From Streptomyces sp. WMMB303 (GTDB lineage: Bacteria; Actinomycetota; Actinomycetes; Streptomycetales; Streptomycetaceae): a DNA stretch of 64,000 bases. Position 1 is the stretch's first letter, and every line of letters starts with the position of its first letter. Positions 1 to 9,025 of this stretch are shown here, piece after piece. The notes under the pieces were generated by a model, which saw only the letters and a program-made list of their open reading frames with translations, searched no databases and was not told the DNA's origin. The translations under genes were made by a program, and so were the position numbers. The stretch covers positions 4,514,501 to 4,578,500 of the forward strand of contig NZ_JARKIN010000001.1 of the NCBI RefSeq assembly GCF_029351045.1. The letters are read 5' to 3'.

Positions 1-203
1 CCGAAGACGAGGGAGTCCAGCGGTGGCAGCCCGGCACCGGCGAAAGGCTCGGTCTCGGTGACCATCCCGACGGGTGGATGCAGCCGGGCTGCGAGCGCCG
101 CGGCTCCGGTGATCGCGGTGGTCGCCACGGAGCCTCTGGCGCCGATGAGCCACACCCCGGTACGGGGCGGCCGGACGTCGGAGCTGTCGGTGCGGTCGGT
201 CAC
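1..203 (-). CDS. Inositol-3-phosphate synthase-like protein (N-terminal part, cut by window edge)
   Basis: Only the first 67 codons are inside the window; the rest lies to the left. The GTG start at 203 follows AGGGAGGA at a good distance. The peptide carries a Rossmann-type N-terminus (VWLIGARGSVATTAITGA) followed by VGMVTETEPFAGAGL, which resembles actinobacterial myo-inositol-1-phosphate synthase-like proteins. Such enzymes convert glucose-6-phosphate to inositol-3-phosphate with NAD. It lies downstream of the sugar-catabolic genes on the same strand, but a strong hairpin at 292-321 separates them, so it is probably its own transcription unit. Family is likely; the exact reaction is not proven from this fragment. 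Confidence 0.7.
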   Translation of the reverse strand, partial: MTDRTDSSDVRPPRTGVWLIGARGSVATTAITGAAALAARLHPPVGMVTETEPFAGAGLPPLDSLVF

Positions 204-291
204 GGTGTCCTCCCTGATGTGCTGCGTACGAGGGGCCGCCGGGGGGGCGCGGGACGGGGCCACGCCTGCGCCCCGGGGGCGGGCAGGCCGG

Positions 292-321
292 GCCCGGGCC
301 GGGTTCGGGCCCGGCCCGGGC
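292..321 (-). terminator. Hairpin terminator at the end of the sugar-catabolic operon
   Basis: Perfect 12-bp inverted repeat (292-303 and 310-321) around a 6-nt loop, just after the stop of the ThuA-DUF1080 gene. There is no T-run, as is usual in Streptomyces. It probably ends the long minus-strand unit before the inositol-3-phosphate synthase-like gene. Confidence 0.65.
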
Positions 322-332
322 GGCCGCTGGGG

Positions 333-1700
333 TCAGCGGGGTGCCGACGCGCGGATGCGTACGTCGCGGAAGGCGACCTCGTCCCCCTCCCCGTGGTTCT
401 GCAGGCCCACGTATCCGTCCGTGAGGCTCCGGGCCGGGTCGGTGTTGGTGAAGTCGTTGATCAGTACACCGTTGAGATGGACGCGCAGCCGCTCGCCCTC
501 GACCCGGATCTCGTAGGTGTTCCACTCCCCCGGCGGGTTCAGCGCGGCGTCCCGTGCCTCGCGGTCGGCCGACTGGAAGCCGTAGACCGCTCCGGTGGTC
601 CGGTCGTCGGCGTCGGTGGCGTCGATCTGGATCTCGTACCCGCGGTCCACGGCCGACCAGGGGTCGTCGGAGGCGGGGAAGCCGACGAAGACACCGGAGT
701 TGTCGTCCCCGTCGGCACTCGCCATCCGCCAGTCGAGCTTGAGCGAGTAGGAGCCGTAGGAGCGGGCGGCGTACCACAGCAGGCCCATCCCGCCGCGGGT
801 GGTGAGGGTGCCGTCGGCGCTCTCCTCGAACGAGCCGGGACCGGCCTGCCGCCACTCCTCGGTTCCGGGACCGTCGCCGGTTCCCTCGTACAGCGTCGTG
901 TAGCCGTTCTCCGGACGGCAGTCGGCCCGCGCCGCGCCGGTCGCGTACCGGATGCCGCCCAGCAGGTGCGCGCGGAAGGCGGGATCGGCCCAGGACTCCC
1001 GGGTGTGCCCGGCACCGGTGTAGAAGGCGCGGCCGCCCGTGTACTCCTGGCACCAGGCCAGCGGGTGGTCCTCGCCCATCGTGCCGCCGGTGTAGGAGTC
1101 CTCGTCCAGGGACGCCAGGATGCGGGCGTGTGCGCGCGGATCGGAGCGATAGTTGTACCACTCGTCGGTGCGCTCCCAGTCCGCGCCCAGCTGCGCGGTG
1201 GCGGGGTGGGCGCGGTCCTCGATCCGCACCGTGGCGGGCTGGATCGCCGGGTGGGACGCGAAGTAGGCGCCCGCGAGCCCGCCGTACCACTCCCAGTCGT
1301 ACTCGGTGTCGGCGGCTGCGTGTACGCCCACGTAGCCGCCGCCGTCACCGATGTACTCCTCGAAGGCCGCCTGTTGGCGCGGGCCCAGCACGTCGCCCGT
1401 CGTCGAGAGGAAGACGACGGCGTCGTACCGGGCCAGCTTCTTCGGGGTGAAGGCGGCGGCGTTCTCGGTGGCGTCGACGGTGAAACCGTGCTCGGCGCCG
1501 AGTTCCCGCACGGCGGCGATGCCGTCGGGGATGGACTCGTGGCGGTATCCGGCGGTCTTGGAGAAGACCAGCACGCTGCCGGCCGCCTGCTCGTGCCCGC
1601 CGGGGTGCTGCGCGGCCTGGCTCGGCGCGGCGAGCACACCGGCCAGCAGCGCACCGGCTGTCAGGGCGAGGCGGGCGCGAGGAGTGGATGCCCGGTTCAT
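333..1700 (-). CDS. Secreted ThuA-domain / DUF1080 (3-keto-disaccharide hydrolase family) protein
   Basis: 455 aa. Residues 1-30 are a Sec signal peptide (Arg-rich start, hydrophobic LALTAGALLAGVLA, cleavage near PSQA-A). Residues about 42-255 form a ThuA-like domain (class I glutamine-amidotransferase-like fold; SKTAGYRHESIP at the start, GVHAAADTEYDWEWY in the middle). Residues about 270-452 form a DUF1080 jelly-roll (DNSGVFVGF, GYEIQIDATDA, EWNTYEIRVEG). DUF1080 members include hydrolases of 3-keto-disaccharides, and ThuA in rhizobia works with a Gfo/Idh dehydrogenase in trehalose use. It starts 13 bp after the stop of the sugar dehydrogenase gene, so the two are co-transcribed. I infer an extracellular enzyme that cleaves an oxidised glycoside. 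Substrate unknown. Confidence 0.85.
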   Translation of the reverse strand: MNRASTPRARLALTAGALLAGVLAAPSQAAQHPGGHEQAAGSVLVFSKTAGYRHESIPDGIAAVRELGAEHGFTVDATENAAAFTPKKLARYDAVVFLSTTGDVLGPRQQAAFEEYIGDGGGYVGVHAAADTEYDWEWYGGLAGAYFASHPAIQPATVRIEDRAHPATAQLGADWERTDEWYNYRSDPRAHARILASLDEDSYTGGTMGEDHPLAWCQEYTGGRAFYTGAGHTRESWADPAFRAHLLGGIRYATGAARADCRPENGYTTLYEGTGDGPGTEEWRQAGPGSFEESADGTLTTRGGMGLLWYAARSYGSYSLKLDWRMASADGDDNSGVFVGFPASDDPWSAVDRGYEIQIDATDADDRTTGAVYGFQSADREARDAALNPPGEWNTYEIRVEGERLRVHLNGVLINDFTNTDPARSLTDGYVGLQNHGEGDEVAFRDVRIRASAPR

Positions 1701-1713
1701 GCGCGTCCTCCGT

Positions 1714-4176
1714 TCAGCCGGTGGTGACGGTGAAGCTGTCCAGGTCGTAGAGCGCCCCGTCGCCTCCGGTGAAGACGAGGCAGAGCGTGTCCGCGTCCGC
1801 GGGGACGCCGCTGATGTCGGTGCTCACCTCGGTCCAGCCGTCCGTGGCGGAGATCTGCGCGGTGCCCAGCAGTGGTCCGTCGGGGCCGCCGGCGCGGACT
1901 TCGAGCGCGGCGTCCGCGGTGCCGGCCACCCGGGCGGTGAGTTGGGTGACGTCGGCGGGCGCGTACGGCTCGTAGGCGATCCACTGGCCGTCCCGCGCCC
2001 CGGTGACGGCCTTGCCGCCCTCTGCTTCGGCGGGCTCGCCGGTGCTGACGCCGTCCGCCGCGCTGGTGAAGTGCTCGGCCTGGCGGTGCTTGGGCTGCAG
2101 GATGCTCTGCCCGTGGCTGGTGAGCGGGGGTTGCCCACCTGCGCCGTTGTCGGTGTAGGAGGCGTCGAAGACGCCGAAGATGTCGGCGTTCGGGTCGTGT
2201 TCCCCGTCGGCGAGGGTCTTGATGGTGCCCTTGCAGCCCTTGGCGGAGGTGAGGGGGTGGCCGTGGCTGTCGTGGCCGAGGATGTAGGCGACCTCGACCC
2301 GGGAGCAGTCGATCTGCTCCTCCTCGGGGTCGGTGACCTGCACCTCGAAGGGGATCTCGTCGCCGAAGGAGAAGGGCTGCCCGTCGGCGGGGAGCTTCAG
2401 TTCGACCTGGGGCGCCGTGTTGCCGACGGTGATGTGCACGCCGGCGGAGCCGGTACGGCCGGAGGGGTCCTCGGCGGTGACGGTCGCCGTGTAGGTGCCG
2501 TTCGTCTCGTAGGTGTGTGTCGGTTCGGCCTCATTCGAGGTCGCGCCGTCGCCGAAGTCCCAGCTCAGTTCCGTCGTGTCGCCGTCCTGGTCGGTGGCCT
2601 CGGCGGAGAAGGAGACGGTGAGCGGGGCCTGGCCGTCGCTGACGTCGCTGCTCGCCTCGACGACGGGACTGTGCCCGTCGGTGGCGTTCTCGATGCGGTA
2701 GAGGGCGGAGTTCTCGTCGCCGTTGAAGTAGCCGGTGCCGTAGTCGAGGACGTACAGCGCACCGTCGGGGCCGAAGTCCATGTCCATGACCTGGGTCCCG
2801 GACCACGGGAAGTCGTTGATCCGCACGTTGCCGCCGTTCCGGTCCTGCTCGACCCGCTTGATCCAGCGGCGGCCGAACTCTCCGGCGAAGAAGTCGCCGT
2901 CGTACTCGCGGGGGAAGGCCACCGGGGAGTCGGAGTGGGGGTCGTGGCGGTAGACGGGACCGCCCATCGGGGACTCGGAGCCGTCGCCGAACTCGGGCAC
3001 GGAGTCGCCGTCGTAGGGGATCCACGCCGGCTGGGCCGCGGGGAGCCGGGTGCGTCCGGTGTTACGGGGCGAGGTGTTGCGCGGCGCGGCGCAGTCGAAT
3101 TTCTCACCGGAGGTGCCGGTGGCGAAGTCGTAGTCCGTGTAGGCGTCGTTCTTGCCGGTGCAGTACGGCCAGCCGTAGTTCCCCGGCCCGGTGACCCGGG
3201 CGAACTCGACCTGGCCCGCGGGGCCGCGCTGCGGATCGGCGGTGCCCGCGTCCGGTCCGTAGTCGCCGACGTAGACGGTGTCGGTCTTCTTGTCGACGGT
3301 CATCCGGAAGGGGTTGCGGAAGCCCATCGCGTAGATCTCGGGCCGGGTCTTCGCGGTGCCCGGGCGGAAGAGGTTGCCGCGCGGGATCGTGTAGGAGCCG
3401 TCCTTGCGGACCTTGATGCGGAGGATCTTGCCGCGCAGGTCGTCGGTGTTGCCGGCGGAGCGCTGCGCGTCGAAGGCGGGGTTGCGGTCGGCGCGCTCGT
3501 CGATGGGGGTGTAGCCGTCCGACTGGAAGGGGTTGGAGTCGTCGCCGGTCGACAGGAGCAGGTTGCCCTTGGAGTCGAAGGCGATGTCGCCGCCCACGTG
3601 GCAGCAGGTGCCGCGGTCGGCGGGGACGTCGAGGACCTTGCGCTCGCTGGACTCGTCCAGGGTGCCGTCGGCGCGCAGGACGAACCGGGAGAGCCGGTTG
3701 ACGCCGGCGAACTTCTCGAAGTCGGCGGCGGTGCCGGTGTCGGGGGCGTCGCCCTCGGGGGTGTCGAGCGGCGGCGCGTAGTAGAGGTAGACGAAGTGGT
3801 TCTTGGTGAAGCGCGGGTCGACTCCGACGCCCTGGAGGCCCTCTTCGTCGTGGTTGTAGACGTCGAGGCGGCCGGCGGTCTTCGTGTCGCCCTGCGCGTC
3901 GGTGAGCCGCAGGGTGCCGTCGCGTGAGGTGTGCAGGACGGAGCGGTCGGGCAGCACGGCCATCGTCATGGGCTCGCCCATCTCGGCCACGCCCTTGGCG
4001 AGGGTCACCTGCTGGAAGTCGCCGGCGGCGCGCGGATCGGCTTTGCCCGGGGTGATGGTGGGGGGTGCGTCGGCGGCCTGGGCGGCGACCGCGGTGGCGC
4101 CGGTGAGCAGGAGAGCGCCGACGAGTGCGGCTACCCGGGTGCGGAGACATCGTTGTCCGCGGGGTCGAGTGTGCAC
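1714..4176 (-). CDS. Secreted glucose/sorbosone-dehydrogenase-type protein with PKD and CBM6 domains
   Basis: 820 aa from the GTG at 4176, chosen because AGGGAGGA lies 7 nt upstream; an ATG 20 codons earlier has no such site. Residues 1-35 are a signal peptide. Residues about 50-495 form a GSDH-type six-bladed beta-propeller, with the conserved CCHVGGD (around residue 193, candidate catalytic His) and GFRNPFR motifs. Family members use PQQ to oxidise sugars. A PKD domain follows at about 505-585 (SWDFGDG) and a CBM6 carbohydrate-binding module at about 690-818. The binding module suggests the enzyme sits on a glycan outside the cell. It is coupled to the ThuA-DUF1080 gene, and a palindrome lies 152-172 bp upstream. 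Confidence 0.87.
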   Translation of the reverse strand: MHTRPRGQRCLRTRVAALVGALLLTGATAVAAQAADAPPTITPGKADPRAAGDFQQVTLAKGVAEMGEPMTMAVLPDRSVLHTSRDGTLRLTDAQGDTKTAGRLDVYNHDEEGLQGVGVDPRFTKNHFVYLYYAPPLDTPEGDAPDTGTAADFEKFAGVNRLSRFVLRADGTLDESSERKVLDVPADRGTCCHVGGDIAFDSKGNLLLSTGDDSNPFQSDGYTPIDERADRNPAFDAQRSAGNTDDLRGKILRIKVRKDGSYTIPRGNLFRPGTAKTRPEIYAMGFRNPFRMTVDKKTDTVYVGDYGPDAGTADPQRGPAGQVEFARVTGPGNYGWPYCTGKNDAYTDYDFATGTSGEKFDCAAPRNTSPRNTGRTRLPAAQPAWIPYDGDSVPEFGDGSESPMGGPVYRHDPHSDSPVAFPREYDGDFFAGEFGRRWIKRVEQDRNGGNVRINDFPWSGTQVMDMDFGPDGALYVLDYGTGYFNGDENSALYRIENATDGHSPVVEASSDVSDGQAPLTVSFSAEATDQDGDTTELSWDFGDGATSNEAEPTHTYETNGTYTATVTAEDPSGRTGSAGVHITVGNTAPQVELKLPADGQPFSFGDEIPFEVQVTDPEEEQIDCSRVEVAYILGHDSHGHPLTSAKGCKGTIKTLADGEHDPNADIFGVFDASYTDNGAGGQPPLTSHGQSILQPKHRQAEHFTSAADGVSTGEPAEAEGGKAVTGARDGQWIAYEPYAPADVTQLTARVAGTADAALEVRAGGPDGPLLGTAQISATDGWTEVSTDISGVPADADTLCLVFTGGDGALYDLDSFTVTTG

Positions 4177-4327
4177 AGCGGATCCTCCCTGGTGGGGGTG
4201 GGTTGACTGGTGCCGTGCGCTGCGCCCGCGCTGCACTGGAGGGGGCGCGCTGTTGTCCCGTACGCCTCAAGGACGGTAGCCGCGTTTATCCGGAGCGGGA
4301 ACCCCTTTGACACGCATCCCCGGTAGT

Positions 4328-4348
4328 TTTGTCCACACGCAGGACAAA
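4328..4348. promoter_or_regulatory. Candidate operator TTTGTCC-N7-GGACAAA
   Basis: Perfect palindrome with 7-bp arms and a 7-bp spacer. It lies in the 285-bp gap between the sugar isomerase gene and the secreted dehydrogenase gene, where a promoter for the secreted pair would sit. A 12-of-14 match with the same spacer occurs at 11983-12003 beside the ROK gene, so the ROK protein is the first candidate to bind it. Seen by eye only. Confidence 0.5.
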
Positions 4349-4461
4349 GGCCCGGGAGCGCGCGGCGGCCCCGCGCGACCGCACCGAGGCGGAAGCGCGC
4401 AGGGCGGAGCCGGGGCACCCGGAGCGGTGCCCGCGGCCCCGCACCGGCGCCGTGCGGGCGG

Positions 4462-5460
4462 TCAGTTGCCGAACGCCGAGTCGAACGAGGCAGTCGGCGG
4501 TTCGTAGTCGAACGCCCGCAGCCGCGCCAGGGCCTCCGGCGCACCGGCGAGCCGGTCCATCCCGGCGTCCTCCCACTCGACGGACACCGGCCCCTCGTAG
4601 CCGATGGCCCGCAGCATCCGGAAGACGTCCTCCCAGGCGACGTCGCCGTGCCCGGCCGAGACGAAGTCCCAGCCCCGGCGCGGATCGCCCCACGGCAGAT
4701 GCGAGCCGAGCCGACCGTTGCGACCGTCCAGCCGGCGCCGGGCCTCCTTGCAGTCGACGTGGTAGATCCGGTCCCGGTAGTCGTAGAGGAAGCCCGCCGG
4801 ATCCAGGTCCTGCCACACGAAGTGCGAGGGGTCGAAGTTCAGTCCGAAGGCGGGGCGGTGCTCGACCGCCTCCAGGGCGCGCTGGGTGGTCCAGTAGTCG
4901 TAAGCGATCTCGCTGGGGTGCACCTCGTGCGCGAACCGCACGCCCTCGGCGTCGAAGACATCCAGGATCGGGTTCCACCGCTCGGCGAAGTCCGCGTAGC
5001 CGCGGTCGACCATCTCCGGCGGCGTCGGCGGGAACATGGCCACCAGGTGCCAGATCGAGGAGCCGGTGAAGCCGACGACGGTGCGCACTCCGAGCGCCGC
5101 GGCGGCCCGCGCGGTGTCCTTCATCTCCTCGGCGGCCCTGCGGCGCACCCCCTCGGGGTCGCCGTCGCCCCAGATACGCGGGGCGACGATGGCGCGGTGA
5201 CGCTCGTCGATGGGGTGGTCGCAGACGGCCTGCCCGGTGAGGTGGTTGGAGACCGCCCAGCACTCCAGACCGTACTTGTCCAGCAGGCGCCGCCTGCCGT
5301 CCACGTACCCGGGCTCGTGCAGCGCCTTGTCGACCTCGAAGTGGTCTCCCCAGCAGGCCAGTTCCAGACCGTCGTAGCCGAAGTCGCGGGCGAGGCGGCA
5401 GACCTCCTCCAGCGGCAGGTCGGCCCACTGCCCGGTGAAGAGGGTGAACTTTCGTGCCAC
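4462..5460 (-). CDS. Sugar phosphate isomerase/epimerase family protein (TIM barrel)
   Basis: 332 aa xylose-isomerase-like TIM barrel, full length for the family. Visible metal-site candidates are HEVHPSE (Glu/His), GLNFDPSH (Asp/His), YHVDCKEA (Asp) and VEWEDAG (Glu). No signal peptide, so cytoplasmic. It lies 9 bp downstream of the Gfo/Idh/MocA gene. Gfo/Idh plus TIM-barrel isomerase pairs are known from inositol, C-glycoside and 3-keto-glycoside catabolism, so this enzyme may isomerise or eliminate from the keto-sugar made by its partner. The exact substrate cannot be read from the sequence. Confidence 0.85.
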   Translation of the reverse strand: MARKFTLFTGQWADLPLEEVCRLARDFGYDGLELACWGDHFEVDKALHEPGYVDGRRRLLDKYGLECWAVSNHLTGQAVCDHPIDERHRAIVAPRIWGDGDPEGVRRRAAEEMKDTARAAAALGVRTVVGFTGSSIWHLVAMFPPTPPEMVDRGYADFAERWNPILDVFDAEGVRFAHEVHPSEIAYDYWTTQRALEAVEHRPAFGLNFDPSHFVWQDLDPAGFLYDYRDRIYHVDCKEARRRLDGRNGRLGSHLPWGDPRRGWDFVSAGHGDVAWEDVFRMLRAIGYEGPVSVEWEDAGMDRLAGAPEALARLRAFDYEPPTASFDSAFGN

Positions 5461-5469
5461 GGTGACCTC

Positions 5470-6684
5470 CTAGGCGGTTGCCGCGGCCGCTCCGGCCGCG
5501 GATGCCTCGTGCTGGACCGGTGTGTAGACGCAGTCCCGCCCGGCGCTCTCCTCGACGGCGGCCAGCACGCGCTGGACCTGGAGTCCGTCGTCGAAGGAAG
5601 GTGCCGGCGGGGTGCCCGTCGCGATGGCGTGCACCAGATCGCGGGCCTGATGGGTGAAGGTGTGCTCGTAGCCGAGCCCGTGGCCGGGCGGCCACCACGC
5701 CTCCAGGTAGGGATGGTCGTGCTCGGTGACCAGGATGCGGCGGAATCCGGCTTCTCCCGCGGTCTGGGTGTGGTCGTGGAACTCCAACTCGTTGAGCCGC
5801 TCCAGATCGAAGGCGAGGGAGCCGAGGGTGCCGTTCAGCTCGACGCGCAGTGCGTTCTTGCGCCCCGCCGCGACCCGCGTGACCTCGAAGGAGGCCAGTG
5901 CCCCGGAGCCGAGCCTGCCGGTGAAGACCGCGGCGTCGTCCACGGTGACCGGGCCCCGCTCCCCGTCCGGTTCGCCCTCCCGCAGCGGGCGCTCGCGGAC
6001 GAACGTCTCGGTCTGCGCGGAGACCCCGGCCAGTGGGGCGCCGGCCAGATGCTGGGCGAGGTCGACGGCGTGCGCCCCCAGGTCGCCGAGGGCCCCGGAG
6101 CCCGCAGCCTCCCGGCGCAGCCGCCAGGCCAGCGGGAAGGCGGGGTCGACCAGCCAGTCCTGGAGATAGCACACCCGCACGTGCCGCAGCTCCCCCAGCC
6201 TGCCGTCCGCCACCATGCGGCGCGCGAGCGCCAGCGCGGGGGTGCGGCGGTAGTTGAAGCCGACCATGGCGACCTGGCCGCGCTCCCGGGCCGCGCGCGC
6301 CGCCGCGGCCATGGCCTCGGCCTCCTCGACCGTGTTGGCCAGCGGCTTCTCGCACAGCACGTGCTTGCCCGCCGCCAGCGCCGCGATGGCGATCTCGGCG
6401 TGGCTGTCGCCGGGCGTGCAGATGTCGACGAGCTGGACGTCCGGGCGGGCGATCAGCGCCCGCCAGTCGGTCTCGGCTGCGGCCCAGCCCAGCCGCTCGG
6501 CCGCGGTGCGCACGGCCGCCGGGTCGCGCCCGCACACGGCGGCCAGCGCGGGCCGCAGCGGCAGGTCGAAGACCCGCCCCACGGTGCGCCAGCCCTGCGA
6601 GTGTGCCTGGCCCATGAAGGCGTAGCCGACCATGCCCACGCCCAGGGGCGGCGCGGTGGCGGGCGCGGTGCTGTCGTACGGCAT
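5470..6684 (-). CDS. Gfo/Idh/MocA family NAD(P)-dependent sugar dehydrogenase
   Basis: 404 aa. The N-terminal Rossmann fold starts with GVGMVGYAFMGQAHS, and the hallmark EKP motif is present (LCEKPLANTVEEAEAM), with the catalytic Lys. The C-terminal alpha/beta domain runs to about residue 380. Family members oxidise or reduce cyclic sugars and inositols at one hydroxyl; ThuB-type members make 3-keto-disaccharides. The ATG at 6684 is preceded by GGAGG. It is followed after 9 bp by the TIM-barrel isomerase, and preceded by the ABC importer genes, which suggests that its substrate arrives through that importer. Confidence 0.87.
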   Translation of the reverse strand: MPYDSTAPATAPPLGVGMVGYAFMGQAHSQGWRTVGRVFDLPLRPALAAVCGRDPAAVRTAAERLGWAAAETDWRALIARPDVQLVDICTPGDSHAEIAIAALAAGKHVLCEKPLANTVEEAEAMAAAARAARERGQVAMVGFNYRRTPALALARRMVADGRLGELRHVRVCYLQDWLVDPAFPLAWRLRREAAGSGALGDLGAHAVDLAQHLAGAPLAGVSAQTETFVRERPLREGEPDGERGPVTVDDAAVFTGRLGSGALASFEVTRVAAGRKNALRVELNGTLGSLAFDLERLNELEFHDHTQTAGEAGFRRILVTEHDHPYLEAWWPPGHGLGYEHTFTHQARDLVHAIATGTPPAPSFDDGLQVQRVLAAVEESAGRDCVYTPVQHEASAAGAAAATA

Positions 6685-6768
6685 CGAGGTCCTCCCTCTG
6701 GAGGGGCTCCTGCTCCGGCCCCGGGCCGGGAGGTGCCCCCGGATCTGCGTCAGCGGTCCGGACGGTGC

Positions 6769-6801
6769 GGCGGGCGGTCCCGGCGGAGGGGGCCGCCCGC
6801 C
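6769..6801 (-). terminator. Hairpin after the sugar-binding lipoprotein gene
   Basis: 9-bp arms GGCGGGCGG/CCGCCCGCC (6769-6777, 6793-6801) with a 15-nt loop, 8 bp past the stop of the binding-protein gene and before the dehydrogenase gene. Such hairpins often stabilise or partly terminate message after a highly expressed binding protein. Partial terminator or attenuator is an inference. Confidence 0.45.
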
Positions 6802-6808
6802 CGGGCTG

Positions 6809-7894
6809 TCAGGTGAAGCCGATCGGGAGGTACTCCTCGACGTTCTTCTCGGTCACCACCGCCGAGTAGAGGGTGACCTGGGCGGGGATCTCGTACTCGG
6901 CCATGCCCGCGATGCCCTTGCCCTGGCCGAGGGCGCGGGCCAGGTCGATGGCGGAGGCGGCCATGGTGGGCGGGTAGAGGACGGTGGCCTTGATGACGCT
7001 GTCACCGTCCTTGATGGCCTGCATCACGCGCTTGGATCCGGCGCCGCCGACCATGAAGAACTCGTCCCGGCCGGCCTGCTTGATGGCGCGTTCGGCGCCG
7101 ACGCCCTGGTCGTCGTCGTGGTTCCACAGCGCGTCGAAGCTCTGCTGCGCCTGGAGGAGTTCGGACATCTTCTGCTGCCCGGACTCGACGGTGAACTCGG
7201 CGGCCTGCCGGGCGACCTTCTCGATGTTGGGGTAGTTCTCGAGCGCGTCGTCGAACCCCTTGGTGCGCTGCCGGGTCAGCTCCAGGTTGTCGATCCCGGC
7301 CAGCTCCACGACCTTGGCGCTCTTCTTGTCCTTGAGCTGTTCGCCGATGTAGTGCCCGGCGTTGAGACCCATCCCGTAGTTGTCGCCGCCGATCCAGCAG
7401 CGGTAGGCCTGCTGCGAGGAGAAGACGCGGTCGAGGTTGACCACGGGGATGCCGGCTCGCATGGCCTTGAGTCCGACCTGGGTGAGGGCCTTGCCGTCGG
7501 CGGGGAGCACGACGAGCACGTCGACCTTCTTGTTGATGAGCGTCTCGACCTGGCCCACCTGGGTGGCGTTGTCGTTGGAGCCCTCGGTGGCCTCCAGGGT
7601 GACGTCCTGGTATTTTTCGGCGCGCTTCTTGGCCTGGGTGGTGATGGCGTTGAGCCAGCCGTGGTCGGCCTGCGGGCCGGCGAACCCGACGGTGACCTTC
7701 TTGCCGGGCTTGTCGTCGGCGACCTCGGCCCCGGCCGAGTCCGTGCCGGCGTCGTCGTTGTTCTCGTTGCTGGTGCAGCCGGTGGCGAGGAGCGCGGCTC
7801 CGGCTGCCGCGGTACCGAAGAGCATGCTGCGGCGGCTGGTGGCCGGGAGGCGGGACTCGGGTGGGGTGTCAGGGGTGCGTGGTCTGATGTTCAT
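6809..7894 (-). CDS. ABC transporter sugar-binding lipoprotein (ribose/xylose type)
   Basis: 361 aa, periplasmic-binding-protein-like fold (SBP family 2). Start is the ATG at 7894, which overlaps the permease stop by 4 bp (ATGA). The N-terminus has SRRSMLFG, a Tat-like twin arginine, and the lipobox LATGC with Cys40, so the mature protein is probably a membrane-anchored lipoprotein. The body has GFAGPQADHGWLNAI, NKKVDVLVVLPADG and IPVVNLDRV, typical of RbsB-like proteins. It delivers a sugar to the permease encoded just upstream. Ligand unknown; the operon suggests a disaccharide, glycoside or oxidised sugar. Confidence 0.9.
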   Translation of the reverse strand: MNIRPRTPDTPPESRLPATSRRSMLFGTAAAGAALLATGCTSNENNDDAGTDSAGAEVADDKPGKKVTVGFAGPQADHGWLNAITTQAKKRAEKYQDVTLEATEGSNDNATQVGQVETLINKKVDVLVVLPADGKALTQVGLKAMRAGIPVVNLDRVFSSQQAYRCWIGGDNYGMGLNAGHYIGEQLKDKKSAKVVELAGIDNLELTRQRTKGFDDALENYPNIEKVARQAAEFTVESGQQKMSELLQAQQSFDALWNHDDDQGVGAERAIKQAGRDEFFMVGGAGSKRVMQAIKDGDSVIKATVLYPPTMAASAIDLARALGQGKGIAGMAEYEIPAQVTLYSAVVTEKNVEEYLPIGFT

Positions 7895-8901
7895 GGCGTG
7901 GAACGACCCTTCTGGACCAGGACGGCCGCGACGATGATCGCGCCCTTGGCGATCTGCTGAATGTCCGTCTGGAGGTTGTTGAGGGCGAACAGGTTGGTGA
8001 TGGTGGTGAAGACCAGGACGCCGAGCACCGAGCCGAGGATCGTGCCGCGACCGCCGCTGAGCAGCGTGCCGCCGATGATCGCGGCTGCGATGGCGTCGAG
8101 TTCGTACAGGTTTCCGTTGGTGTTCTGGCCCGAGCCGGTGAGGATCACGAGCATGAACGCGGCGATTCCGCAGCACAGTCCGGAGAGCAGGTAGAGCAGC
8201 AGCCGCTGCCGCCGCACGGCGATGCCGGCCAGCCGTGAGGCTTCCGGGTTGCCGCCCACCGCCACCGTGCGGCGTCCGAAGGTGGTGCGGTTGAGCAGCA
8301 GCCAGCCGAGCACGCAGACGAGCGCGAACACCAGGACGATGGGCGGGACGCCGAGCACATAGGAGTCCTTGACGCCGAGGTCGAGCACCGCGTCGACGGT
8401 GACGACCTGCGTCCGGCCGTCGCTGATCTGCAGCGCCAGCCCCCGGGCCGAGGCGAGCATGGCGAGGGTGGCGATGAAGGGCACCATCGGCCCGTAGGCG
8501 ACCAGCAGCCCGTTGACGAGTCCGCAGCCGACGCCGACCAGCACACTGCACAGCAGCATCCCGCCGAGGCCGAAGTCCTGGGTGGCCAGCGTCGTCGCCC
8601 ACACCGAGGCGAGCGCGACGATGGCACCCACCGACAGGTCGATACCGCCGCCGATGATCACGAAGGTGACGCCGACGGTGACGACGCCGATGACGGACGC
8701 CTGGGTGAGGACGAGGCGGAGGTTCTCGGCCGCGAGGAACTCGTCGGGTTTGGTGAGCGCCCCGACGACGGCGAGCGCGACCAGCACCCCGATGAGCGAG
8801 AGGTGCCGCACGTCGAGCGGGAGGCGGCGGACGGCCGGAGGCCGGTCCGCCGGGGGTGCGGGCGTACCGGGCTCACTGGCCGTGGTTGCTGGCGAGTTCA
8901 T
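7891..8901 (-). CDS. ABC transporter permease (RbsC type)
   Basis: 336 aa, mostly hydrophobic, with about 8-10 membrane helices after a 30-residue Pro/Ala-rich cytoplasmic tail. The RbsC-family signature GGGIDLSVGAIVALASV is present near residue 85, and GNPEASRLAGI near residue 215 is the coupling loop that contacts the ATPase. It lies 124 bp after the ATPase gene and overlaps the binding-protein gene by 4 bp, which indicates translational coupling. It would form a homodimeric channel for sugar uptake in the cell membrane. Confidence 0.9.
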   Translation of the reverse strand: MNSPATTASEPGTPAPPADRPPAVRRLPLDVRHLSLIGVLVALAVVGALTKPDEFLAAENLRLVLTQASVIGVVTVGVTFVIIGGGIDLSVGAIVALASVWATTLATQDFGLGGMLLCSVLVGVGCGLVNGLLVAYGPMVPFIATLAMLASARGLALQISDGRTQVVTVDAVLDLGVKDSYVLGVPPIVLVFALVCVLGWLLLNRTTFGRRTVAVGGNPEASRLAGIAVRRQRLLLYLLSGLCCGIAAFMLVILTGSGQNTNGNLYELDAIAAAIIGGTLLSGGRGTILGSVLGVLVFTTITNLFALNNLQTDIQQIAKGAIIVAAVLVQKGRSTP

Positions 8902-9025
8902 GACGGGTCACCTCTGAGGAGACGGAGGCCGGTGGGTGGATGCGCGGGCGTCGCCGCCGGAGGGCCGGTGCGGGGGCGCGGCCCGCAGCCGCACCCCGGC
9001 AGCTGTCGGGAGGTGCGGGGGCCGC

